The position numbers were made by a program, and so were the translations under genes. DNA of 64,000 bases from contig DDLX01000028.1 in NCBI GenBank assembly GCA_002340355.1, forward strand, positions 1 to 64,000, read 5' to 3'. The notes beneath the pieces were generated by a model. The model was not told where the DNA came from. It was given only the letters and a program-made list of their open reading frames with translations, and did not search any database. The stretch is from Cytophagales bacterium UBA2561 (GTDB lineage Bacteria > Bacteroidota > Bacteroidia > Cytophagales > Thermoflexibacteraceae). Of the stretch, positions 44,659-55,548 are shown in pieces; the first letter of the stretch is position 1, and each line of letters opens with the position of its first letter.

Positions 44659-47148
44659 ATGAAATTTAATACTAAAATTAAATATAAACTCACTATTTTA
44701 TTTATTCTGACTGGTGTTATTCCTATTTTATTGTTAGGCGGAATAGTTTATTATTCTTATACTGAGGAAATTAGAAATAGTGCATTTAACCGATTAACTT
44801 CGGTTCGAGAGGCAAAAAAGCAACATATAGAGTCTTATTTTGAGGATATCCGAAAGGAAATCAAGTTCTTTTCTAAGAATCAAATCATTATTAATGCTCT
44901 GAATGATTTTAATCATAATTTCCATTTAGCATCAAATTTAGAAGCGTATCATCGTTTAGGTAAACAGTATATTATTGCAGAATTACGAAAATATTACAAG
45001 GATAAATTATTTGATATTATTGACCGTTACGAGCCGAATAAAAATCATCTTCAGAAATATTTTCCTAATAATCCGAAAACTCAACTATTACAATATATTT
45101 ATCTTCTTGATAAGCAGACTGAATTCTGTGATTTGACATACTGTCAAACTCATGCTGAATACCATCCTCAAATCAAAGATTTATTAACAAAATCAGGATA
45201 TTATGATATTTTTCTAGTCAATATAGAGGGAGATATAGTTTATACCACAACCAAAGAAGTGGATTTTGGAATAAATCTCCGAAAAGCCCCCTATAATCAA
45301 ACTAATATTTCCAAAGCATTTCAGCAAGCTATTGAAAAAGAGGAAATTATATTGAAAGACTTTGCGTTTTATACGCCTTCCTTCTTATACCCTGCTTCAT
45401 TTATTGCTGCCCCAATTTATGATCGAGGAACCAAAATCGGTACCTTAATCTTTCAGATTCCTGTAGATAGAATTAACGAGACAATGTTAATTTCAAGAAA
45501 TTCGGCATTGGAAGGATTGGATCAGAGCAGTGAAAGTTATTTAGTCGGTTCGGATTATAAGATGCGAAGTGATTCCCGATTTATGGTTGAAATACAATCT
45601 GAACATAAACTACGTCATCATCCTGCTATTTCCCAAGCGGATACTAATCTTGTAGAGCATATGATTTTTCACCGTTCTACCATCTTATTTTTTGAAGTAA
45701 AAACAGACGCAATCAATAATGCTTTGAGTGGAAAATCAGGAACACAAGTTATCAAAGATTATCGAAATGTACGCGTTTTAAGCTCTTATACGCCTATTCA
45801 AGTTAAAGGAATAAACTGGGTAATTACCTCAGAAGTGGATGAAGGTGAGGCTTTTCATGCACTTTATAAGTTTCAAAAATCATTTCTGATAACCTTATTT
45901 GTAGTAGTGATTGTCATCATCTTGGTTGCTATCCAAACAGCTTATAAAATTTCAGCTCCACTACTTTCTTTAGTGAGAACCATGAAGAAAGTGATACAAG
46001 GAGATTTGTTTCAGCAGGTGACAGTAAATACCAAAGATGAAACAGCTATTTTGGCTAATACGTTTAATAAAATGATAACCGAAATTCAGCAACAACAGGA
46101 GGAAATTCAAACACAAAATGAAGAATTATTACAACAACAAGAAGAGTTACAAGTACAACAAAGTAGTATTGTCAAAAAAAATAGAGACCTAGAACAAAAA
46201 CAGCAGGAGGTACTAACACAAAACGAAGAGTTATTACAACAACAAGAGGAACTACAAGCTCAACGAGATTTTGTAGAGCAACAAAAAGAAAAGCTAGAGC
46301 AACATAATAGACGGATACTTGCAAGTGAGAGTGTGGTGAAAAAAGCTTATAACAAGATGCGGATTAATGAACAAATTGTACGTGAAAAAAATGAACAAAT
46401 AACTGCAAGTATTAATTGTGCTTTAAGTATCCAACAAGCCATTTTACCTGCTGATGTAGAGATGAAAACCTATTTTAAAGAACATTTTGTTTTGTATAAA
46501 CCGAAAGATATTGTTTCAGGAGATTTTTATTGGTTGCATCAGTATCGAGATTTTTTGTTCTTTGCTGTGGCAGATTGCACAGGACATGGGGTGCCAGGGG
46601 CTTTTATGGCTATTTTAGGGCATTCTATTCTTAATGAAATTATTCGAGAGGAAAAAATTTTTAAACCAGCAACTATCTTAAATAGATTGGACGAAATATT
46701 AAAAACTAGTTTGAGACAACATCAAAACGGCGACCAAAATGGAATGGATATTTCACTTTGTGTTTATGAGGAAAAATTGGAGAAGAAAACTTTTACCTTT
46801 GCAGGCGCAAAATTACCTCTTTATGTGTATCGGAATGGCGAGTTATCGGTTTTTAAAGGAAACCGTAAATTAATTGGTGGAACTTTCAAATCTAAACAGA
46901 AGAACTTCTTAAATCATGAAATTGAATGGCATGAGAATATGACATTTTATTTATTATCAGATGGTTATCAAGACCAAAATAATAGTAAACGAAAATCATT
47001 AGGCAAAGTACAACTCCAAAAAATACTCGCTAATATTGCTGATTATCCTTTTGAAATACAAAAAACACGCCTTGAAAATACACTTGATGAATGGCAAGGG
47101 AGTGAACCCCAACGAGATGATATTACAATTATGGGACTAAAATTGTAG
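44659..47148 (+). CDS. Sensor serine phosphatase (Cache-like/HAMP/SpoIIE)
   Basis: This membrane receptor has about 829 residues. A first membrane segment (LTILFILTGVIPILLLGGIVYY) is followed by a periplasmic sensing region of about 370 residues, a second segment (FLITLFVVVIVIILVAIQ) and a HAMP domain. A long Gln/Glu coiled coil contains a near-exact internal repeat (TQNEELLQQQEELQ occurs twice). It ends in a PP2C-type SpoIIE domain with DIVSGDFYWLH, ADCTGHGVPGAFMAILG and DGYQDQN. It should dephosphorylate a Ser/Thr-phosphorylated partner, typically a STAS anti-sigma antagonist. ATG 44659 places the basic n-region correctly. Confidence 0.9.
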   Translation: MKFNTKIKYKLTILFILTGVIPILLLGGIVYYSYTEEIRNSAFNRLTSVREAKKQHIESYFEDIRKEIKFFSKNQIIINALNDFNHNFHLASNLEAYHRLGKQYIIAELRKYYKDKLFDIIDRYEPNKNHLQKYFPNNPKTQLLQYIYLLDKQTEFCDLTYCQTHAEYHPQIKDLLTKSGYYDIFLVNIEGDIVYTTTKEVDFGINLRKAPYNQTNISKAFQQAIEKEEIILKDFAFYTPSFLYPASFIAAPIYDRGTKIGTLIFQIPVDRINETMLISRNSALEGLDQSSESYLVGSDYKMRSDSRFMVEIQSEHKLRHHPAISQADTNLVEHMIFHRSTILFFEVKTDAINNALSGKSGTQVIKDYRNVRVLSSYTPIQVKGINWVITSEVDEGEAFHALYKFQKSFLITLFVVVIVIILVAIQTAYKISAPLLSLVRTMKKVIQGDLFQQVTVNTKDETAILANTFNKMITEIQQQQEEIQTQNEELLQQQEELQVQQSSIVKKNRDLEQKQQEVLTQNEELLQQQEELQAQRDFVEQQKEKLEQHNRRILASESVVKKAYNKMRINEQIVREKNEQITASINCALSIQQAILPADVEMKTYFKEHFVLYKPKDIVSGDFYWLHQYRDFLFFAVADCTGHGVPGAFMAILGHSILNEIIREEKIFKPATILNRLDEILKTSLRQHQNGDQNGMDISLCVYEEKLEKKTFTFAGAKLPLYVYRNGELSVFKGNRKLIGGTFKSKQKNFLNHEIEWHENMTFYLLSDGYQDQNNSKRKSLGKVQLQKILANIADYPFEIQKTRLENTLDEWQGSEPQRDDITIMGLKL

Positions 47149-47210
47149 TATTGATTGATTTAGAACCATCCAAAAATTTAAAATTCTTGGATAGTTCATT
47201 ATAGTAAATA

Positions 47211-48092
47211 CTACACTAAACCCTCCAATTGTCCGGGTATTTCTGTGGGAAAATTCAGTACCTCTTTGGGGAAGGCTAAAAAGTACGACTTTTCATCTGT
47301 AGCATTCAGTTTTCGGGGTGGTACAATCCCCACGATTCGGAAAGATGTGTTCAGATATAAGTCTTCGATAAGCTCATTTTTACCTGTTTCAATTAATTCA
47401 TAATCCTTTCCTTTTTTATGAGTTTTGACATATTTTGCTACTTTTGTCAAGTCAATTTTATTGTTATGAATACCCCCTGAAGTTAGTGGAAAAGACAAAA
47501 TAAATCGAGGATCATTTTCTCCAAAAATATGAGGATAATATGATTCACAGACAAAGCCTACTTTATTAGCTAACATATTGATTGAGCGTAAGTTTTCAGG
47601 TCGGACAATGCCCCTTCGAGTTTTTCCATTACGTTCCATCCCTAATAAAGAAGTATAAATAGAAATAACTGTTCCCATTCCCGTTCCTGCTAATTTGGGC
47701 GACACTGCAATGATAATTCCGAAGGAAGTTTGGTCTGCACTATCATAACCCGCTGAGATATCTGCACCCCATAGTTCATTGGTTTCATTATGAACAATGA
47801 CTGCTGTATAACCGTGTACCAAAGAACGATACAAGTCATATTCACTAACTAAGGCTGCTACTTTGGGCATAAACTGATTTTTCATTAATTGCATAATTCC
47901 CCAAAAATCGGCACGAGTCGCAAGGCGTAAAGTACATCCAATGGCTTTAGCTTGATTTTCAAGTTCTAATTTGTAGTCGGAAACCAGTTTTTGAAGAGCT
48001 TCAGGGTCGGTTATACCCTCAACATCTGGCTTAATTTGGCAAACTTCTAATGGTTTGCGAAAAGGTTCATTCGGATGCTTGGTGTTGTTCAT
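47211..48092 (-). CDS. GNAT-family N-acetyltransferase
   Basis: In this 293-residue protein, residues 50-210 form a GNAT domain: GCTLRLATRADFWGIMQLM at the start, IIIAVSPKLAGTGMGTVISIY as the acetyl-CoA loop and RPENLRSINMLANKVGFVCESYYPHIF at the end. The C-terminal 80 residues are an extra domain. There is no signal peptide. It is a single gene, and the acceptor substrate is unknown. Confidence 0.72.
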   Translation of the reverse strand: MNNTKHPNEPFRKPLEVCQIKPDVEGITDPEALQKLVSDYKLELENQAKAIGCTLRLATRADFWGIMQLMKNQFMPKVAALVSEYDLYRSLVHGYTAVIVHNETNELWGADISAGYDSADQTSFGIIIAVSPKLAGTGMGTVISIYTSLLGMERNGKTRRGIVRPENLRSINMLANKVGFVCESYYPHIFGENDPRFILSFPLTSGGIHNNKIDLTKVAKYVKTHKKGKDYELIETGKNELIEDLYLNTSFRIVGIVPPRKLNATDEKSYFLAFPKEVLNFPTEIPGQLEGLV

Positions 48093-48147
48093 ATTTTTAG
48101 ATTTAAAAAGTGATTTGGAGTATAGACAAAAAATAGTTTAACTATTT

Positions 48148-49737
48148 TTACTTGTTTTCTATAATTTCTATTGCTTTCAAAATTTCAGCATTCTTATCAA
48201 ATTCATATTTTTTAAAATGATGCCATTTCATTTGATAATCAGGCTGTAATATTTTTCCCAATTTGGGATTATGCTTAAATAGAACCTGTCTAGAATTGGA
48301 AATACTTCCTGAAATTTTTGTATGAGGTAATGTAAAATTTGTGGTTTCCATAAATGAATTTCCTGCTTGTTTTGATGCTACACCAATAATCTGTGTCCGT
48401 CCAAGTTTTTTCAGGAAATAAGTGAAATGATAAGCAGCACTAAAAGTTTGAGGTGAAGTAAGTATAAAAACTTGAATATCGGTAGGAAGTTTGGTAGCTT
48501 TTATAAATTTTGTTCCAAATCCATTATACCCATTTTGAACCATTTGTTTTTTTTGCTCAAGAGAAGTCTCGTGATCAAAATTACCAAAACTACTGAAGAT
48601 ATAATCACCAATTTTGAAATTACAATTATAAGCTTGATTGAAACTTTTAATATCTGAAAAACCTATTTTTTGTAAATATAGTGGTGATATTTTACGGATC
48701 ATCTCTGCGTCAAAATCAAAATTTAAGTAATTATCTCCGTATAAAATATAAAGTAAAGGTTTGATGATGGGAGTCATGCCACCCCTGTTTTTTCTCAAAT
48801 CAATGATGAGATAGTTGGAATTTTTTTCTGTCATCATCTTCGAAAGATGATAAAATACTTCATACAATGAAGGAATATTTTGTATATCTTGTTCGATATT
48901 ACCTGTCTGTTTTTCAGGTAGATAGTGATAAGCCCAGTTCAAACTCCCCTGAACCCAATCAGGTGAGTTCTGATAAATATTTTCAACTACTTCACGGCTT
49001 AAGATGCTGTTCCAAGCCAAATAACCAATATCCTTATGCTTACCGAGCATTGACCAATAAAGTAAATCATTATTGTTTTCGAATTCAATGACAGATTTAT
49101 CAGGAGCGAATTTCGCTTGTTGTTGAAAAGGAATTTCGAATGAAAGAATATCCCCTTGACGACTCCTGAAAGTAAGGGTTAATTGTGTAGTTCCGAAAAA
49201 TCTCTGAGCAAGATTTGATTTACTTATAATCTTACTCAGGTTATCGTATTTTCCTGAAATATTTTCAGATGGTTCGAATGTGGTCACCTTGACCAATAAG
49301 TCGGGTATTGGAGTTTCATTGATAGCAATCAGCTGATTGCCTATGAGTTGGATATATTCCTCTGTGCTGTTTTGGACAAATATCTTATCAACTGAAATTT
49401 TGAATTTTAAAGGAAATGTTTTTATAATTTGACTAGAATCTTTTGGGAAATAGACCAGAGTATGTCCATCATCTAAATTGGATAGAAATTGATTTAGTAA
49501 AATCACAAAATCTTCCTTAGTTGTTGAGTCTGTAATTAACTTGGAGGTTTGTGTTCTTTTTCTAAAAAATTCAATCGAACCTCCGAATCCTAAGTATGGG
49601 TCAGGATGTGTTTCGATTAGTTTTTGCATCAGGTAATCAAAGTCTGACTGATACCCATCTGATTTAGTAGGTTTTTGTCCAAGTACAGTATTACTTATTA
49701 AAATAAGTAATATTATTTTTAAATTAGTATGATTCAA
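48148..49737 (-). CDS. Secreted S41-family peptidase
   Basis: This 529-residue protein has a signal peptide (LKIILLILISNTVLG). The S41/tail-specific protease features are SNYLIIDLRKNRGGMTPIIKPLLY, which is the DLRxNxGG motif, and the nucleophile Ser in VFILTSPQTFSAAYHFTYFLKKLG. The N-terminal 240 residues are a PDZ-free lid region that includes DDGHTLVYFP. It probably acts in the periplasm or outside. It is followed by a TonB-receptor gene in the same direction, 27 bp upstream on the transcript, so the two may be co-transcribed. Confidence 0.82.
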   Translation of the reverse strand: MNHTNLKIILLILISNTVLGQKPTKSDGYQSDFDYLMQKLIETHPDPYLGFGGSIEFFRKRTQTSKLITDSTTKEDFVILLNQFLSNLDDGHTLVYFPKDSSQIIKTFPLKFKISVDKIFVQNSTEEYIQLIGNQLIAINETPIPDLLVKVTTFEPSENISGKYDNLSKIISKSNLAQRFFGTTQLTLTFRSRQGDILSFEIPFQQQAKFAPDKSVIEFENNNDLLYWSMLGKHKDIGYLAWNSILSREVVENIYQNSPDWVQGSLNWAYHYLPEKQTGNIEQDIQNIPSLYEVFYHLSKMMTEKNSNYLIIDLRKNRGGMTPIIKPLLYILYGDNYLNFDFDAEMIRKISPLYLQKIGFSDIKSFNQAYNCNFKIGDYIFSSFGNFDHETSLEQKKQMVQNGYNGFGTKFIKATKLPTDIQVFILTSPQTFSAAYHFTYFLKKLGRTQIIGVASKQAGNSFMETTNFTLPHTKISGSISNSRQVLFKHNPKLGKILQPDYQMKWHHFKKYEFDKNAEILKAIEIIENK

Positions 49738-49764
49738 GTTTTTGATATAAAATTTATATTTGAA

Positions 49765-52383
49765 TTATAAGTCATATAATAATTTTATGTAGAAACTACG
49801 CCGATATTGTGGAATGGCAGGAGCATAAGGCGATCCTGAGGCACTCCGAACCCCTGGATGAAAATAAACTTTATCGGTTAGATTTTCGACTATAGCTTGT
49901 AAGGTGAATTGAGGGATAAAGTTGTAAGAAATTGTCGAGTGTAAGATAGTATAAGCTCCAATTTTAGTTAACGGATTATCAGAGACAGAAGTGTTTGCTC
50001 CTGTGGGTTTCTCGGCTACATAGTTGAGCCGAAGATTAATATTTAATTTATTGTCTTTCAGAAATTTACGATTGACTCCTAAGTTAACTTGATGTGGAGC
50101 AATATCACCAACTTTCATCCAATTTTCTTGATTATCTTTAGATTTTGCTTTCGTAAAGGTGTAATTGGCATAAAAATCAAAATTACGGTATTTCCAACCA
50201 CTATTGAGTTGCATCCCAAAAACTTTCCCTTTCTTTTTTCCTACAAAACGAGTAGTCGTAGAACCATTGGATAAGGAAACAACTTCATCACTTAATACAT
50301 TTTCATAATACGAATTATACCCAATCCATTCAACAAAATAAGTATCATTGCTTCGCCAGCGAAAGGTTAACTCAAAATTTTGGGTACGTTCAGGTTTTAA
50401 GTTTGGATTACTTATCAAGCGAATCGAAGAGCGAGAATGTTTATTAAAAGCCGAAGCATCCTTGAATGCCTGTGCATATATGGCTTTGATAACAAATTTT
50501 TTAGGTGCATAAACTGCCGCAAATCGTGGGCTGACCAATACCCCATAGCCAAAGTTTTGATTTTTGACTTGATTATAATCCCAGCGAAGTCCTGTAGTTA
50601 AATGTAATTTTTGAGTAAGATGCCAGCTTGCTTGTATATACGCTCCCAAATCTATGGTATGATAAACATTTCTTTCTGAAACGGTATCTCTTTCAGTAAT
50701 GCCACTTAGGTTAGTTTCGGTAGCCAATAAGTATCGCCCTTGAATAGCACTATTTCGAAATTCAAACCCACCGACAATATCAAAATGTTCTAAACCATAG
50801 GCAAACTTGAGTTCATTTCGAAATTGTGAAGATTGTTGATAAAAATAATTATCTTCCCAATACGAAGGAGTATTATTTACTAAATTTCCTAATTTCAAGT
50901 TTCCATTTCCATAACTTCGATACAAAGAGATGCGTGTGTCTGGCAAAAAACCATGAACACGAAAAGTGCTTTGGTTGGAGATATATAAACTACCAGAAAC
51001 ATACTTTTCATATTTGGCATATGCCAGCCATTGCCGTACTGTCCATATGGCTCCATTCAATGAACCTGAATACACATTCCCATCCGAATAACTTGGGGCG
51101 GCACCTTCGGCTCGATTCCAGTAATAAAAACCAATTTTGAAATTCCCTGATTTAAGTTTTCCAGCTAGGTAGAGATTATCCGTTGGATTTGTAAATTTTA
51201 AAGGATTTCCTTTAGAATCGGTATTATATCCAGCTTCATCATAGGCTTTTGCATTGTTAATCGCAAGCTCTGTTGGAGTAATTGAAGTAACTTTTCCTTC
51301 GCTTTCAGTTATATTATAAAATTCTGATTCTCTGGGATTTATTTGTAAAAAATTTTGAATTTTATCCTCTTGAGTAATGGATAAATTAGAGGCATAGTTA
51401 GAAGCAAATAATTGATTGTTCCATTGATAATCCCAATGTTCAAAGTTGGATAAATCCATTTCGTCAGAGTGAAATAAACGCCCTGTTAAGGTTAGTGAAA
51501 TTTTATTTTTTCGTAGTCCTGCTGTTATGTCTACATAACGAGTATTCATTGAACCATAGCTTGTTTGTGCAGAGAGTCCAAAATTTTTCTGTGAGCCAAA
51601 TAAATCGCTGTCATTTTTAGTGACCACATTTACGACCCCTAAAAAGGCATTCGCTCCATAAGTAGTTGAGGAGGGACCATAAATAATTTCGACTCGTTTG
51701 ATATTACTGAGGGGATATTGTCGAGAAATAAATGCCGTATTTGACCATAGTTCATTATCTTCGATACCATCAATTAGGAGCATGGTGCGATCGGTGTTGG
51801 CGGCTGAACGGAAACCCCGTTGATATAAATTAGAATAGGCTAAGCCTACTGAGCGTGAAATATCGAATCCTGAAATGTCATGAAATAAAGCTTCTAAGTC
51901 TCGATAGCCCCGATTTCGGATATCTTCTTGGGTAATAATGGTCATGGTAGCAGGAACATCTTCAATATTTTCTGTCTTTTTGGACACAGAAGAAGTTTGT
52001 TTGGAAGCCAAAGCATTCCGAACTTCTTCTGTTAAATCTGCAAAAACAGGCGAGTCATCATAGGCAGGCTCAAAATCAGGTTTGATAATGAGTAATTGTT
52101 TGATTTCCTCTTTAGCTTTAAGTAAGGAGTCTAAACCAATGTAAGATTGGGAGATTAACTTACGGGATTCGATACGGCTCTGGAAATTCATTAATTTGTA
52201 TTTTTCTCTTAAAATAGAAATTGCAGTATCGAATTGCCCATTTGCAAAATAAATTTTGGCACGAGAGACAATGACTTCAGGACTTACGTTCTTCTGTCCG
52301 AAGATTGGGTAAGCCCAAAATATGCTCCAACAAAAACACCAAATGAAACAGCGAAAACACGGAAAAACATTACGGAATGACAT
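49765..52383 (-). CDS. CirA/BtuB-type TonB-dependent receptor
   Basis: This outer-membrane receptor has about 872 residues. After a signal peptide rich in aromatic residues it has a short helical repeat region (ARAKIYFANGQFDTAISILREKYKL to LLIIKPDFEPAYDD), unlike most receptors. The plug follows (VPATMTIITQEDIRNRGYRDLEALFHDISGFDI and KRVEIIYGPSSTTYGANAFLGVVNVVTK), then the barrel, ending in SFYIKLLYDL. I take the ATG at 52383, the closest to a normal signal peptide; 52410 is possible, and a GTG further up at 52431 is less likely. The ligand is unknown, perhaps a siderophore or corrinoid. Confidence 0.9.
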   Translation of the reverse strand: MSFRNVFPCFRCFIWCFCWSIFWAYPIFGQKNVSPEVIVSRAKIYFANGQFDTAISILREKYKLMNFQSRIESRKLISQSYIGLDSLLKAKEEIKQLLIIKPDFEPAYDDSPVFADLTEEVRNALASKQTSSVSKKTENIEDVPATMTIITQEDIRNRGYRDLEALFHDISGFDISRSVGLAYSNLYQRGFRSAANTDRTMLLIDGIEDNELWSNTAFISRQYPLSNIKRVEIIYGPSSTTYGANAFLGVVNVVTKNDSDLFGSQKNFGLSAQTSYGSMNTRYVDITAGLRKNKISLTLTGRLFHSDEMDLSNFEHWDYQWNNQLFASNYASNLSITQEDKIQNFLQINPRESEFYNITESEGKVTSITPTELAINNAKAYDEAGYNTDSKGNPLKFTNPTDNLYLAGKLKSGNFKIGFYYWNRAEGAAPSYSDGNVYSGSLNGAIWTVRQWLAYAKYEKYVSGSLYISNQSTFRVHGFLPDTRISLYRSYGNGNLKLGNLVNNTPSYWEDNYFYQQSSQFRNELKFAYGLEHFDIVGGFEFRNSAIQGRYLLATETNLSGITERDTVSERNVYHTIDLGAYIQASWHLTQKLHLTTGLRWDYNQVKNQNFGYGVLVSPRFAAVYAPKKFVIKAIYAQAFKDASAFNKHSRSSIRLISNPNLKPERTQNFELTFRWRSNDTYFVEWIGYNSYYENVLSDEVVSLSNGSTTTRFVGKKKGKVFGMQLNSGWKYRNFDFYANYTFTKAKSKDNQENWMKVGDIAPHQVNLGVNRKFLKDNKLNINLRLNYVAEKPTGANTSVSDNPLTKIGAYTILHSTISYNFIPQFTLQAIVENLTDKVYFHPGVRSASGSPYAPAIPQYRRSFYIKLLYDL

Positions 52384-52498
52384 ACTATTTGGCTCAAATT
52401 TCAATTCCATTTTCTGAGAGGAAAAGTACACAAATTTACTGAGGAAACATCTTTGAGGGCGATATGATCAAAAAATATCAAAGTAGAATATTTGAAGT

Positions 52499-53626
52499 TT
52501 ACTTAGAAAAAATCAATAAACGTAAGAAATCTTTCCTTACATCGAAGTGATAATCTCGAATCCAGTGTCGTTTAAATAAAATAAAATAGTACAAAAAATC
52601 CCGAATCGTGATAAATGTAAGATTATGGTCTTGATTGATTAAACGATAGCCTGTTCCTGTCTTAGCTAAAAAATTATTGAATAATGAGGTTATTCTCCCT
52701 GTGTTACTTTGAATATTTTCAAAATCTGAATGAGCGTATTCTATATAAATACCATTACTAAACTCTTGATTTTCAAATAAATGTTCAAATTCTAAAAAAG
52801 CAGACTGTAATGGATTTTTGAGTTGATATTGTTCTAATTTATTCCAACTTTCTGAGCTTACTAATTCTAAAGCTGGACGATACCTAATTTCTAAACCATT
52901 TGGAATATCATAATATTTCTTAGCAGGCTCCCCTCCATATTTTAACCCATAGTCTCGGACTACATACCTCCAATTATAAGGTAAAATAGCATTTTGATGA
53001 GCTACGGGATGCCATTGATGTAAGACTGTAGTTTCTTCTAAATCAAGCCATTGGAGAGATAATTTAGCGTTTTGTAAACGTTGACTAGCATCTGTATCTT
53101 CCATTCCCCAAATCATATAAAACTCATTTGAGCCACCTGTTTCCATCATTTTTTGGCGAGAAACTACAAAAAGTCCCGTAGCATGTTCATCACTTAATAT
53201 GAAATTATTGATTTGATTGTAGTCGATATTTTTCATATCTACCGCATAATTCTCAGGTAAATAACGGCATCTATAATGTACTATTTTATCAGTATGAAGA
53301 TATTTTAAGAGTTTTTTAGCAAACTTAGAAGGATGAATCATATCTGCGTCAACCATTACTAAAAACTCTCCTCGGGCTTGAGCATAGGCAAGGTTTAGGG
53401 CATGAGGTTTACACCAAAGCCAGCCTCTGGTCTCAGCATAAAAATAACGTACTGCTGATAAATTTTCACAAAAAAGTCGCATTTCTTGAGAGATCTCAGG
53501 ATCACTTCCATAATCTAAAAATATAATTTCAAAACTATCAAAATCTTGATTATGAAGAGATTGTAAGCATTTTTGTACGGCATGAGGCGCACGATTTCGA
53601 TAAGGAACAATAAAAGAAAGTTTCAT
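52499..53626 (-). CDS. Family 2 glycosyltransferase
   Basis: This 375-residue GT-A enzyme starts LSFIVPYRNRAPHAVQKCLQSLHNQDFDSFEIIFLDYGSD. It has the metal-binding DxD in GEFLVMVDADMIHP and the second conserved region MIWGMEDTDASQRLQNAKL, similar to the galactosyltransferase C-terminal domain. It is cytoplasmic and transfers a sugar to an unknown acceptor. No polysaccharide cluster surrounds it. Confidence 0.88.
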   Translation of the reverse strand: MKLSFIVPYRNRAPHAVQKCLQSLHNQDFDSFEIIFLDYGSDPEISQEMRLFCENLSAVRYFYAETRGWLWCKPHALNLAYAQARGEFLVMVDADMIHPSKFAKKLLKYLHTDKIVHYRCRYLPENYAVDMKNIDYNQINNFILSDEHATGLFVVSRQKMMETGGSNEFYMIWGMEDTDASQRLQNAKLSLQWLDLEETTVLHQWHPVAHQNAILPYNWRYVVRDYGLKYGGEPAKKYYDIPNGLEIRYRPALELVSSESWNKLEQYQLKNPLQSAFLEFEHLFENQEFSNGIYIEYAHSDFENIQSNTGRITSLFNNFLAKTGTGYRLINQDHNLTFITIRDFLYYFILFKRHWIRDYHFDVRKDFLRLLIFSK

Positions 53627-53694
53627 AAATTACGTAGTCCAACCATTTTTGCAAATCTACTCAATTTAGAAAATTAGCCTATTTTTTTGTGAAT

Positions 53695-54969
53695 TTATAG
53701 ATGATTTTCATCTTCTACCAGTCGGCTTTGTAATTCAATAAAAGTTTCGTTTAACTGTTGTAGTTGTGTAGGACTAGTAATACCATCGGCTTTGCATTTT
53801 TCCAAGAAAACATCCTGAATATTGGCTTCTTCTAAATCCATTTCTTCTAGGCGTTGAGTTTGTGAAACTGGACGCTCTATCACTACTTTTAAAATTTCAA
53901 TATTTCTTTTTTCGGCAAGTTCACGCAATTTTTGGTCAGCATTTGGAAGTATATTTTCAGTTTTTAGACGAACTTCTGCCCATGTTCTCAAAGTATTATT
54001 ACTTTGATTATCAGTATTTTTAAAATGCACAATGGCTTGACTTACTTTTTCGAATGTCCCCGAAAATCGAACTAAGTGCCGAACCAAGGGTAATTGAATT
54101 TGGCGTATTTCTGTTAAGTCTGCACCTTGATAATTTAATATTACAACTGATTTTTGATCTAATCTTTCCGAAAAACTCAAGGAAATTGGTGAACCTGAAT
54201 ATCGAATATTATCTTGTCCATTTACTTTTTGGGCTTTGTGAATGTGTCCGAGAGCCACATAACTAAAAATTTCGGGAAAAGTATCAGCTTCTATTTTGCC
54301 TAAATTTCCAAGATGAATATCATTTTCAGCTTCTTGTGATTCCAAGTTTTCACCTGTTTCATTTCGTAAACCTGCGGCAAATAAATGCCCCATCGTTAGG
54401 ATTGGGATATTTTTCGAAACATATTTTTGGGCTAATTCTCCACCCTTGGCGTAATGATTTCGAATGGCATTTTTAAGAATCTCAGCACGTTCAGCCAATG
54501 TTTCACCTGCTACCGAAAGTTTTAAATCTCGGTCTCGTAAGTAAGGAACAGCAAAAATAACCGCTTCAGAATTTCCATTTTCATCTTGTAAATCAAGAAA
54601 TTCAGCTTCTATTATGACCTCATTTTGTTCATTTCGTTCGACTCCGCCAATCACTCGTATGTCCAAAAATTGTAATAATTCTTTGGGAGCATTTAATACT
54701 GAAGGAGAATCATGGTTTCCTCCTGTAACTATGATGTGTCGACAATGGGTTTGTCGAAGTACACGGCGCAAAAAATTATAATATTGCTCCAAAGCATAAT
54801 TAGGAGGGTTTCCTGTATCGAAAATATCACCTGATACCAATAAAATGGTAATATTCTCAGCTCGGATAATTTCTAATAGAGCTTCCAGTATGTGAGCATG
54901 TTCTTCTTTTCGATGACGATGGATAAAATATTGTCCTAAGTGCCAATCTGAGGTATGTAAAATTTTCAC
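53695..54969 (-). CDS. sbcD: Exonuclease subunit SbcD
   Basis: This 424-residue calcineurin-like nuclease pairs with the SbcC ATPase to open hairpins and process DNA ends. The metal-binding motifs are in order: HTSDWHLGQ, LVSGDIFDTGNPPN, VTGGNHDSP, MGHLFAAG and ALGHIHKAQ. A capping domain follows, and the length is typical. sbcC is not next to it in this window, which is unusual because the two are commonly adjacent. Such hairpin cleavage is relevant to the perfect palindromes seen at 3750 and 43705. Confidence 0.94.
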   Translation of the reverse strand: MKILHTSDWHLGQYFIHRHRKEEHAHILEALLEIIRAENITILLVSGDIFDTGNPPNYALEQYYNFLRRVLRQTHCRHIIVTGGNHDSPSVLNAPKELLQFLDIRVIGGVERNEQNEVIIEAEFLDLQDENGNSEAVIFAVPYLRDRDLKLSVAGETLAERAEILKNAIRNHYAKGGELAQKYVSKNIPILTMGHLFAAGLRNETGENLESQEAENDIHLGNLGKIEADTFPEIFSYVALGHIHKAQKVNGQDNIRYSGSPISLSFSERLDQKSVVILNYQGADLTEIRQIQLPLVRHLVRFSGTFEKVSQAIVHFKNTDNQSNNTLRTWAEVRLKTENILPNADQKLRELAEKRNIEILKVVIERPVSQTQRLEEMDLEEANIQDVFLEKCKADGITSPTQLQQLNETFIELQSRLVEDENHL

Positions 54970-55167
54970 AGGATAGAATTAATGAAAAAAATAATATAAT
55001 TGTTCTAAAGTAGCATTTTTTGAGAAAGAAAAAACAATTTTGAACGAAATTTGTGAGCTTATTAAAATTCAAAATCTTGCTTCTTAAACATAATTCATGA
55101 AAACAAGGTTTGTTCTTATCTTCAAGAAATAAAAAGTTAAATAAAATAAGTATTAAATTTAGTCTAA

Positions 55168-55548
55168 ATGGGTTTATTTTCTCGTTCTAATTCTGGTTCT
55201 AAGAATACCAAAAATTCAAAAAGTGATTGGAAAATTATTGATTCATCTGCTGTTTTGGAAGAAATTAAAGAACAGTCAAAAAGACATAAAATTCTGATTT
55301 TCAAGCATAGTACTCGGTGTGGAGTTAGTTCTATGGCACTAAATCGACTGGAACGACAGTGGCAAGCAACCTCCACAGAAAAGCCTCAAAGATATTTTTT
55401 GGATTTATTGCAATATCGGAACTTATCCGATGAAATTGCATTTATTTTTAGTGTGAGCCATCAGTCGCCACAAGCTCTATTAATTAAAAATGGAAAATGT
55501 GTTTTTCATGCTTCACATAGTATGATTGATTTGGCTGATTTTATTTGA
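55168..55548 (+). CDS. ytxJ: Bacillithiol-system redox protein YtxJ
   Basis: This 126-residue thioredoxin-like protein has the single-Cys active site KILIFKHSTRCGVSSMALNRLERQW and ends SHQSPQALLIKNGKCVFHASHSMI. It belongs to the YtxJ (monothiol bacilliredoxin) family that removes bacillithiol from proteins. Single gene. Confidence 0.9.
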   Translation: MGLFSRSNSGSKNTKNSKSDWKIIDSSAVLEEIKEQSKRHKILIFKHSTRCGVSSMALNRLERQWQATSTEKPQRYFLDLLQYRNLSDEIAFIFSVSHQSPQALLIKNGKCVFHASHSMIDLADFI